This document shows, piece after piece, positions 1-9,709 of a stretch of DNA of 64,000 nt. The notes beneath the pieces are model-generated. The model was not told where the DNA came from and did not search any database. It saw only the letters and a list, made by a program, of their open reading frames with translations. Position 1 is the stretch's first letter; every line of letters starts with the position of its first letter. The DNA comes from Dryas octopetala (lineage: Eukaryota > Streptophyta > Magnoliopsida > Rosales > Rosaceae), in assembly GCA_963921425.1 (NCBI GenBank), contig OY992836.1:13595614-13659613 (forward strand). The letters run 5' to 3'. Position numbers and translations under genes: made by a program.

Positions 1-216
1 TTCAGGAACCTTTAAATTTCCATTGACATACCCAAGCTTGGACCTTCCTCCAAGAGCAAGAGTAATAGCTCTGGACCATGGAAGATAGTTGAATTCATTC
101 AGCAGCACAGAACATAATCGCTGGTTTGGGTTGACATCAGCTTCATGAACACTTGTAGAAGGAACGAGAGAGATCTCGGCCTCAGAACCGAAGGGATTAC
201 CCTCTGCCTCTGCCAT
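1..216 (-). CDS. Copia gag, N-terminal part (partial)
   Basis: The frame starts at the ATG at 214-216, reads MAEAEGNPFGSEAEISLVP and continues without a stop to the window edge (72 codons). The segment around residues 38-60, with NYLPWSRA and LALGGRSKLGYVNG, matches the conserved start of plant Copia gag, which packages element RNA. The start is supported by its place about 55 bp after the primer-binding site. Whether the rest of the polyprotein is intact cannot be seen here. Confidence 0.75.
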   Translation of the reverse strand, partial: MAEAEGNPFGSEAEISLVPSTSVHEADVNPNQRLCSVLLNEFNYLPWSRAITLALGGRSKLGYVNGNLKVPE

Positions 217-514
217 TCAAGAATAGAATGAAGAGAGGAAAAAGAAACAAGGACAGGCCTATTATGGATCAGGCTCTGATACCATGTAGAAAATGTAAAC
301 ACAGTTTGTGTATTGATTGTATTGATTGATTACAAGGGAACCAGACTAAATACATGAAGATACATGAAGACACAGCAGGTAACGGGAAAAAAAGGGAAGC
401 CCATACTTAAGGCCAGCCCATACTTAAAGCCATACAGCTATGACTGATTTACAACTATACAGCTATGACTGATTGTCAATACAAACAGTAGAACACAACT
501 ACCTAACCAGTACA
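1..514 (-). mobile_element. Copia LTR retrotransposon, 5' end (LTR, primer site, start of gag)
   Basis: The element reads leftward and runs off the window. A 230 bp LTR spans 285-514 and has TG...CA ends on the minus strand. Next to it, at 273-284, is the complement of TGGTATCAGAGC, the usual initiator-methionine tRNA primer-binding site. A gag reading frame starts at 216 (minus) and is open to base 1. It contains LLNEFNYLPWSRAITLAL, typical of the N-terminal domain of Copia gag. The element sits inside exon 3 of a methylesterase gene. Bases 515-519 (gtaag) are the likely 5 bp target-site copy; the other copy lies outside the window. Protease, integrase and reverse transcriptase are not visible. 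Confidence 0.88.
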
Positions 515-519
515 GTAAG

Positions 520-1647
520 GTACCTTCCAATACTTTCACTTCATTTGGAGGATTTTTCTTGATCATCCACCTTTGCAAGTCCTCCTCTATCGTAAGGTCT
601 TGGTCGCACACGATGAATACTCTTGGGACCAATCCATATTTCTCCTTTGTGAGTTTTATTTCTTCACGAAAGAGAGGGCTAAATCTCACCAATGACAAAG
701 CTAGTGTTAAATCCTACACAAACACCAATCAAAGAAAAAAGAAGAAATGAGGAAAACTATTAGCTGACCAAATGAGAATTGTGTATAAAAGCACTGCACT
801 TTTTAGTTTCTTTGTTTTTTTTTTTCTAAGACGAACTTTTTTGAGAAAATTATACATGTTGCGAGAAAAAGATATATAATCGACAATTCAACACACATTA
901 TAATGTTGACCAAAAAAAACACACTATAATGTTTGGCAAAGACTAACCTCAGGTGGCGAGAGTTGGTACAAAACTGATGACAGAAGCTTGGGCCCAAAGA
1001 GCATCGAGGTTGGAGGGTTGTTGGGCCCCTGATCGTATCTATATTGAGAGTCCATCAAAACCAATCTGCTGGTAATCTGTATATTTTTCAAAGACATTAT
1101 TTTCAGATAAAAAGGACAACATGAGGTTCAAATATGTAACAGAATTCTGCATGTTATCGTTACACACAATTATTTTTAAAGAATTTATTACCTTTTCAAA
1201 TATAGTGCGGGAACTGAGGGAAGGACCAGGCATAAAAGCGGTGGCAAACACCGCAGCTGAAACTTTGTGAGGAAAGCTCTCCATGGCAGTGGAAATGACG
1301 GCTCCACCGAGGCTATGGCCCACCAGCACAACCCTCTCCTCTTCTGGGAGAGAGGCCATGAATTTCATCAATGGCTCAACGTAGTCCGAGAAGGAATGGA
1401 TTTCTTGTATCTGTTTTGGGTTGATTCCGGAGGCTGTCAGGTCTATAGCTGTGACGTTGTGACCTGTGGAGTTGAGTAGAGTTGCAACCTTGTACCAACA
1501 CCATGCTCCATGACCCGCTCCATGAACCAGCACAAAGTGCTTCTTATTCGCACCACTTGGCTTTTGGGTTGGATTTGGAGATGGGATAGTACAATTAATT
1601 GTTGCCAAGCAAAGAAATAAAAGAAACAGCGCAAAATGCTTCTTCAT
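520..1647 (-). pseudogene. Methylesterase (MES/SABP2-like) with signal peptide, disrupted in exon 3
   Basis: This is an alpha/beta-hydrolase of the plant methylesterase family, which demethylates methyl salicylate, methyl jasmonate or methyl-IAA. The exons are 1647-1192, 1076-948 and 713-520, with GT-AG borders and phase 0 at both junctions. Exon 1 encodes a hydrophobic leader (MKKHFALFLLFLCLATINC), then HFVLVHGAGHGAWCWYKV and the nucleophile elbow GHSLGG. Exon 2 carries MLFGPKLLSSVLYQLSPPE. Exon 3 carries the catalytic-Asp region (VCDQDLTIEE) and QRWMI. It then stops matching at VLEG, exactly where a Copia LTR begins, so the catalytic-His segment (normally GADHM) is cut off. An in-frame upstream ATG at 1752 exists, but the signal-peptide start at 1647 is more likely. 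The leader is unusual, since most family members are cytosolic. Its sisters lie at 12-23 kb on the same strand. Confidence 0.85.
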
Positions 1648-2190
1648 ATTGTTAACCCTCAACCTCTCTTTAATTCCTTGGCCTGCATTTGGTCTAGTCT
1701 TTACTTTTATACTCGAGAAATCCTTCGTTTTGGTCCCTTGCCAAATTTCCATTTGTTCAAAGTTTAAAGTTCAAACCTACTTTTTTCCAAAGGTTCAGTT
1801 AATCTGATCTTAATCTTCCTTAACTCTGCACGTAACTGATTATAAAATTTGGAAATGACCATGAGTAATAATTGTTTCAAAGATAGATTCAGCTTTGGTG
1901 TACGTGTAGTGTAGACTAATCCTTGCTGACTACTAGTACTTTTCAACAAGAAACTCATACTTTGGGGGACACATTTTACAAATTAGTACTTTTCAATAAT
2001 TTCCTGTAGGAAGGAGCAGTGCAGCTCAAGTGGTTCAGAGAGAAAACATGACCATGTGATCAGATCAGATTAGAGCCACATATTTATCTTTATCTGTCTG
2101 ATTATTCTCAGTCGTGCACTCGTGCATGCACCTTTGTATCAGTCGTGCATGCACCTTTGTAAATCCTACCTTCAATCCACGGTTTCCTCA
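1648..2190. other. Upstream region of the disrupted methylesterase gene
   Basis: No gene is seen. The upstream in-frame extension of the methylesterase ORF reaches 1752. A short duplicated motif, cgtgcatgcacctttgta, occurs twice at about 2121-2162. No further structure was recognised. Confidence 0.4.
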
Positions 2191-3203
2191 AATAATTTTA
2201 TTTAAAGAATTCCTCGTAAAGGCTTACTCCATATAATATTTCAACGATCCGAGCCGTTTATTTTTTATGTCTATATTCAAATCGAAATGATGACCTCAAA
2301 TCATTATTGCAAAATTTTAAACAAATCGAAAATCATTAGCTATCTAACTTTGATTAAATAAATAAAAGAACAAAATATTTTTTATAAACACTTGAAATGA
2401 TGACCATTTAATCAAATGGGTAAATGATTACCGATTTAACTAATTTTTTGCAATTATAATCGATTCTTCAATGGAGACTTCAAATGTAGACGGTTTCAAT
2501 CATCAAAATACAATGTGGAATGTACTCCACAAAGTATCCCTTATATAACCTTAAATAAGAAATCTATCAATGGAATGAGCCTAATATATATGCACATTCC
2601 GTTGATGTATACTTCATCTTAAACATAATGAGATATAGTTTGTAGGACCCAATCCGCATAGTAATTCGATTATCAAAGCCGTCTAATTTCTAAATTTCTA
2701 TAAAATAATTTTATTTAAAGGATTCCTCGTAAAAGCTTACTCCATATAATATTTCAACGATCCGAGCCGTTTATTTTTTATGTCTATATTCAAAAATCAT
2801 TATTGCAAAATTTTAAACAAATCGAAAATCATTAGCTATCTAACTTTGATTAAATAAATAGAAGAACAAAATATTTTCTATAAACACTTGAAATGATGAC
2901 CATTTAATCAAATGGGTAAATGATTACCGATTTAACTAATTTTTTGCAATTATAATCGATTCTTCAATGGAGACTTCAAATGTAGACGGTTTCAATCATC
3001 AAAATACAATGTGGAATGTACTCCACAAAGTATCCCTTATATAACCTTAAATAAGGAATCTATCAATGGAATGAGCCTAATATATATGCCCATTCCGTTG
3101 ATGTATACTTCATCTTAAACATAATGAGATATAGTTTGTAGGACCCAATCCGCATAGTAATTCGATTATCAAAGCCGTCTAATTTCTAAATTTCTATAAA
3201 AGA
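2191..3203. repeat. Two tandem copies of a ~0.5 kb AT-rich repeat with internal inverted halves
   Basis: Copy 1 (2191-2703, 513 bp) and copy 2 (2704 to about 3203) are nearly identical. Both begin aataattttatttaaag and end ctaatttctaaatttctata. Copy 2 lacks about 16 bp near the middle, after the segment gtctatattcaaa. Each copy contains two complementary segments built around aaatcgaaaatcatt and aaatgattaccgattt, so each could fold back. The same kind of internal pairing occurs in MITE-like sequences at 18.1, 40.0 and 61.4 kb, which suggests a non-autonomous DNA transposon origin. Confidence 0.7.
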
Positions 3204-4935
3204 AATTAGACAAATTGAAAATCATTTAACCATTTGATTAAATGGTCATCATTTCAAGTGTTTACGAGATCACTATGTTCATCTATTTATTCAATCACAA
3301 TTAGATGTCTTAATGCTTTATTGGATGACTCCAATTTCTCAGTTAAAGTTGAGCGAGGGTTAAATGAAATCGAAACGTAAAGAATTTTTCAAGAGAAATG
3401 TTACAAAGAGCAGTATGCCTAATTAGGTAACTTAAAACTCAATTGACAAACAATTTGCTTATATATGTTCAAGCTCAAGCATACCAAATAGAAAGGAAAA
3501 ACCTTCGAGTCTATAGAGAAAATTAATAGAGGGCTGACAAATGAAAACTTATCTGTTATGACACAACTCTCCTCAAGCATTTTATCTTCTCCACTCAGAT
3601 GCAGCCAAGTCCGGAGGTGTCTGTCACCCTGTGATCTAATGAGTTCAGTAGCTTTGTCACCTTTAATCCCTACACCAGAATACCACCCAGGCATCCACTG
3701 CTCCGGTTGCCGGAAGATAAAGGTGGCAACTCTACTGAAATTGTTAGATCAGTAGTAGCTCAACTATAGCACCTAATCAATTATGCTTTTGTGAACCAGC
3801 ACAAACAACACAAAATGCTTCATATTCTCACCCTGTATTCGGTATGTCTAGTCTAGCGAATAATTCATACCCCTGGAAATGAAATAACTCATTTCCCCCA
3901 CCAAAGTTCCCTCTCCTATAACTATGCATCTTGACTTTAAGTGGGAAAAAATAGTGTTTCCCAGGTTTCAAATATGTTCTGTAACAAACACTAGGCATTA
4001 CTGCTGATATTGACGTGACAGATACCGAAAGACCCACGTACAATGTACACAACCACATATATATATATAAGCGACCAGCCCAGTAATAACGTAGGACACA
4101 TCACGTGACCACAAGCTGCTCCCAGCATGCAAATTAAAGCTCACTCTAAAATTTTGTCCTCATTTCAGGCTCCAACCTACCTCAGTCCCGTCTTTGAGGT
4201 TTTATGGTCCCTTTTTCAGAAATGACTCCTTTTATTTTGCATCATTTCACCGCAAAACTCCAGACTAAACGTTCATGTCATGCCTCTAAGGCTCTAATCT
4301 ACACAATACATCTCATGGATACAGAATTATTATACCCCAATAGATGACTTTTTCTATGTATTCTTCCCTTACCAAGGCCCCATCAGTGACAAAATATTGT
4401 AGAATACTTTTCACATCAAGCTTCCCATGTAGTGTGATTAGCATTCACATTTGACACCTTGAGAATCTATTATAATTCAAATCACCTGATAATTCTAATC
4501 TTAGATGCAGGCTTTTAACTGTGCTACAAAATGAATTTCTTCCCCTCCCTTCTTCTTGGGAAAAAAAAAAAAAGAAAGAAAGAAAAGAGAAATCAACATT
4601 AACAATTATAAACAGATAATCTAAATTACCTAACGAGGCTTGTTCATCTGCTTATTCACTGCACAACGTTAATCCAAAAGTGCAATCACCTCTTCTAACA
4701 GAATCTCTATATATGGCCCCATAGAGTCGTGAGGATCTAAAAGCACTCTTCCAGCATTGTCTGTCTGACTCTGTCACAGTTGCCTTGTAACATCTTCGCA
4801 TAACACCTCTAAAGACTAGGCCTCACTGGTTGGCAGGATCTCATTTAATTGCTTCAACTTCAAAGGAATAAATGATGCTCCCCAAAAGTTCATGCTGGAA
4901 GTGCAAACAATAAGTTTCTCCATTCTTGGAGAAGT
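3204..4935. other. Intergenic region, 3' of the Lines gene
   Basis: No gene could be supported. A 91-codon ORF at 3419-3694 (minus), containing WYSGVGIKGDKATELIRSQG, looks protein-like in composition but I do not recognise it. A (TA)n run lies at about 4058-4070 and an A-rich run at 4561-4588. The part next to 4936 probably holds the 3' UTR of the Lines gene. Confidence 0.4.
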
Positions 4936-7900
4936 TTATTTCTCGTCCTCAAAACAGAGTTCCTGAAATCTTGTTAAGCTGCAAGTAAAGAGCAAGTATT
5001 TCAGTTTGGGCAAGTCAAGTTCACAAGGAATGAATGAAAGTAAAAGCGAAAGCAAAATGTTATCTGAATTTAAAATAAAATTAAACTCCATAGTAAGAGT
5101 AATCAATAGTTTGCATATTGGAACTCATTTCAAGGAGACACACCGGTTCAGAAGAACATTAGGATTGTAGGGAAACAGATTCTTTAGATGAAGACTTTCA
5201 ATTGAAATTTTCAATGAAAGTAAGCACTCTTTGGCTTCCTTGAAATACTGTCCTGCATTTCGAGTTTGCTTGCAGCCACTTTTATTTTCTTCGTCAGATT
5301 CATCTTCAAGAAATGTGAGAACTCCATGATTTTTCACTGGGACAAAAGAATCCTCTCCGCTCGAGCCATCGGATGAAACTTTTCTTTTCTTGAAAGACGA
5401 TTGATTTGTAGCTTGTCCACCCACTGAAAATTCCACAAATAAGCTCCATGAATCACAGACTTTACGCAAGCACCTATGACAAAGAATGCATTAAGGACAT
5501 TACGAAGCAAGTCAAAGATACAATGAGTTGCATTCAAATGCAACTTTCTCGGGGCAACTGAATTTTTTTTCTTTCCTTCTGTTTTGCTTATTAGTAAAGA
5601 GGTCATTTAAAGCACAGGATTCATGCCTTGTAGGTTTTTTTATTTTACTTTTATCAACAATGCTTATAGTTTAGTTCACCATTTTTCTTTTATTAATGAG
5701 TAACCAATACAATAATAAAAGCTTATTCAGGGTAACAATCAATAGTGAACAGCAGAAAAGCTTAAGGGATGAAACAAGCACCAAGTAGCATACTGCAATT
5801 TAGCTTTCATAAGTTAATAGAAGGGGGACTAGAATTTTGACCTTAAAAGATATTCTGCACAACTGGTTCCGGTATCTTTTGAAATAAGGTAATCAAGAAG
5901 CACCTGATGGTCATAGCTTAACTGCAAATAGGTAAAAAAAGAAGATAATGTCAATGATTCCTTTTATCCCGAATACTATTTATTTCAAATTAACAAGTAG
6001 GAAACATGCCGATGTGCAAATGGGGGTATGTAATATGAGGATCTTGCCTCTAGAAGAAATAGATGGAATAAAAGTACAGGATTGAAAAGATCTGAGACAC
6101 GAAAAAGCATATTGCCCTTTGAATCATGAAATGCTCCCTTTTCCTTTCCAAACCTGTATTAAACCCAAAAATTTGTTAAGAGGAATTTGTGATAATGCAT
6201 TTTACAAGAATGGAAAAGCAAGGATATTTGTTACTTACTGTTCCTCTGCAGAAAAAGGTACACAAAGCAATTGCAAGAGCACTTTGAATAATACATCATC
6301 CTACAAATCAAGAATGAGCCAAGAAATGAGGACATAGGTCTAACAAAAAACTGTAAATAATGTGGCAAAGAAGGAAAAAACACAATACTACATAATTTAG
6401 TATGCAAACTTGTTGGACAAGATGATGAACATAATTAAAATCAGCTAAGATAACTGGTTGGGCACCCCCATAGAAGGAAAAGAAAGAAGGGTGAGAGGTG
6501 GGCACATACTCCACTAGAATTGATCAATAGACATCTCTGGTCCATACCCATCAATCGAAACAGGGGACTGTTTGAGCCCTAAAAGCCTTAACTACTCATT
6601 GTCTCTTCAACCCGCACAGGCAGAGTAGTTGTTTGGGACCCTGGGATCAGTAACCAAAGGTCTCTGATTCAACACCCTGAACTATCTATGCATAAAGTTT
6701 GCAGGTATTTACATGCATATGTTTGGTAAAAAAAAAAAAACTACTCATTCTTCAAATAAAACAAAAAGAATAGTCTTTTAGTTTTAGGTTCTAAAAAAAT
6801 CAGCAAATCTCTAATTTAATAATCTGCATGATCTAGACGCTCCCATATTTCTTCACTGGATTTCTCAAGTTCCTGACTTCCTTCTACTACCCAGATGAAC
6901 ACACATATTGCAAAAACACTGCATGTTACAAGTATGCAAGAATTCCACACTAAATGAATCCAATAAATAACATATAAGTGGATGATCATCAGACACATTT
7001 TTTTTTATTTTACCCTATTTGTTTCACGCCAAATGAGTAAATAAAAGATGGGGAAAGTAAATATACAAAAAGTAAAATCAAGAAGAAAAATCATGAAATT
7101 TTGAGTACACTGAAACATATTATGCAATCCTCCAATGCAACAGAAATAAGCCAAATACACAACAAAGTAGGATACACAGATATCACAAATTAAAAAATAA
7201 GTAACATCTAATGAGAAAGGGAGATATACATATACCTCTTTGATATATAGTTGGAGGAAGGATTTGGCAAAGTCGACACATATTTCAAAATACATTTCAT
7301 GGTCCACCAACATATCAGTTGGAAGATGCCCTTGAAGCCACTTATAGAGCTCCACCAGACCTTTCTTTCTTCCACAACACTGCAGCTCTGCATTTGAGTC
7401 AGAGGTCAAGCATAAGTTCCAATGTGCACAAGGGCATTTCTTGTTAGTGCCTCCTTTTGAGCTAATCAAACTAAAAGAACACCTCAGTAAAAGGAAAACA
7501 GCCTGTCTTTGTAGATGTCGGGAACACAGACTATTTACTTCTGCATCCGAAACACTGGATAGAAATGGAGAGCCGTCCAGACAATCATCCTGATTATACT
7601 CAAGAGTAATGGGTTGCCGCAACATCTCTCCAAAGTAATTATGGATAAGTTGCAACCATGAAACAAGAATTGAGCATTCCGGAACTTGGGAAATGAGCCT
7701 GATCATTAGCACCTGCAGAATATGTTTTGCACAATGTACTAGCAATCAAATTCTATGGTAGATAATTTAATAGAGATTCACAAATATTTCACATTCCCAA
7801 CTAATTGTTGTCAAAACTAGTTAAGAACATTGTTTTTTTTTTTTTTTTAGATTTATGTAAACGTCATTGCAAAACTATCAAGATGGAGAACATATAAAAT

Positions 7901-9538
7901 TCTCATAACAGAAATACAAAGGAAAATTTTTATAAGAGATATTAATTTTTCCAAAAGAAGAAACAAATCTCCACTAGCATCAACCCGACTCAATTAGGCT
8001 ACCAGGAAAATAATAGGTAGTAGTAACTCAACTAGGTCTTTACCCAGGAAAATAGTAGGTAGAAAGTAACTCAGTTAGGCCTTTATCCCAGGAAAATAGT
8101 AGTTCCCATATTAACAAAGAAAAGACTCAGGTTAATTCATACCAATAACTTGTGTCTAAAGTATTGAGAGATGCACTTGTTATAGTAAACACAATCTGCT
8201 TGCTCACCAAGGCACCAACATAAAAGCTTGGGCACAAGGTTGATGATTGTAGCAAAAATTGGATGATGCTTGCCTACAGATCCACCTGCAGCTTCCACAG
8301 AACCACTTTGCTCAACCAAGGAACAGAGAAACTGAATTAAATTTCCTAGAAACAAGGATCTTTGAAATAAAACATCTGCACCGGAGCTTTTCTGAGCATC
8401 AGCATTTGGACCAACATGAATCTCATGTAAGTTCCAAGGCACAGTTGAAAGACAAGAATTGACAGAATCAAAGAACACTTCAACAAGTTCATCATCATTC
8501 TCCGACTTCAAATATTTCCGTATCTCACGTAAAACCCTAACAATACCAGCCGCTACAGACCAGTCAGCATTTTGCATCTTAGGTCTTAACACAAGAACTA
8601 AACTCGGTGAACCAGATCGAAGATCATCAGCTTCAGTTGTCAAAGGTGATGATAGACATGAAATCGCCACAGTGATCGCCAAATCCATACAAACACACAA
8701 TAAATGGATAAAGACATCCCAGTTGCTTCCCTATAAAACACATATAGCTAAGACAATGAAGCAGAAAATACTAGTAAATTTCCAAATATGCAATATATAA
8801 TTACATTCTACGAGGCAGTAAAATTGTAACATACCAAAGCGGCCACGAATTCGGAGACAGAAACTAGAACATTGCACGCCAGATGCTTGACATATTGACT
8901 CTCCATTGTTAGCAAGACTATCTGTTGAAAAAGCAACAACATTTGAAGCTTACATAGATTGTGATACGAAAAATATATGATTCATTTTAAAAATTTAAAA
9001 AAAAAAAATTGGAAAAAATTGAACTTACCAAGTGAGTTACGATTTTTCTCAGACACATGCAATCACTCTCACAATCTAATCCTACCACCACGCCCTGATG
9101 ACAAGATTAAGATAACACTTAAAAGTTTACACCTTTGCGGAGTTTTATCGCTACAGAAAGTCCAATTTGCAGCTTAGAGAGAGACAGAGAGACTGACATT
9201 ATCGGAGTCGGAATCGAGTGCTTGGGTCCAGAGCTTGACTTGTCGAAGAACCTGCAAGTGATTGAAATTATGGATTATATGATGTAAATGAAGACAAAGA
9301 GGATTGTGTAAAGTGGTGAAGTGCGATAGAGAACCTGAGAGAGCGTGACCAGAAGTTCTTTCTCCTTGGAGACCAAAACGAGGTCGTGTTCCTGCAAAGC
9401 AAAAGAGGATTGAGGTGCCGAAACAATCGAGGAAACGACACCGTATATATGGAGGAGTACGACGGAACTTACAGTGTCCGGACGGAGAGAGTCATCGATC
9501 AGACGGTGGAGCCGCGAGAGCTTCGTTTCACTGCACAT
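4936..9538 (-). CDS. Lines-family protein (plant LINS1 homologue)
   Basis: The 12 exons are 9538-9473, 9391-9335, 9251-9198, 9094-9029, 8921-8835, 8730-8143, 7712-7236, 6300-6239, 6153-6048, 5921-5842, 5473-5144 and 4978-4936. They total 2016 bp (671 aa plus stop), with every phase compatible. The family is named after Drosophila lines, a segment-polarity regulator; human LINS1 is also a member. The role in plants is not established. The N-terminal Lines region lies in exons 5-7. The C-terminal Lines motif is split over the last two exons, where CLLSLKISIESLH and FPYNPNVLLNR continue into LTRFQELCFEDEK. Another conserved block is LSYDHQVLLDYLISKDTG (exon 10). Intron 9 appears to use a GC donor (GAG/GCAAGA at 6046-6047). 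Without the 43 bp last exon the frame would end in an intron-encoded tail, so I chose the spliced form. The start ATG is the first in exon 1. The gene is divergent from the PPR gene. Confidence 0.88.
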
Positions 9539-9709
9539 TTTCAATCTGCGAGGAAAAAAGAGAGCTTTTCTCTTCAGCTTCAAAACTGAGCGTCCAGAGA
9601 GGGCGAAACGGTGCGTTTTTGTAGGCTGATATATTGCAATTTGTGCTACTAAAGAAACCATTCACTTGTTGGCGGGTAAAAATAGAAAAGGAAAAGGCGT
9701 TAGTCTTAT
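9539..9709. promoter_or_regulatory. Compact divergent promoter between the Lines and PPR genes
   Basis: Only 171 bp separate the two start codons, which point away from each other, so both 5' UTRs and core promoters must fit here or overlap the coding DNA. No clear TATA box is seen on either side, which is common for housekeeping and PPR genes. The boundaries are inferred from the gene models. Confidence 0.6.

Noticed and set aside
3778..3830. Possible relic of a methylesterase exon 1 (minus strand: aagcattttgtgttg, ctggttcac)
   Set aside because: Only about a dozen codons resemble the KHFVLVH start and the rest does not continue; too short to call.
6816..6998. ORF with QELEKSSEEIWERLDHADY inside the Lines gene region
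   Set aside because: The conserved protein joins LQLYIKE (exon 7) directly to DDVLFKVLLQLL (exon 8) in phase; including this segment would break the match, so it is most likely intron.
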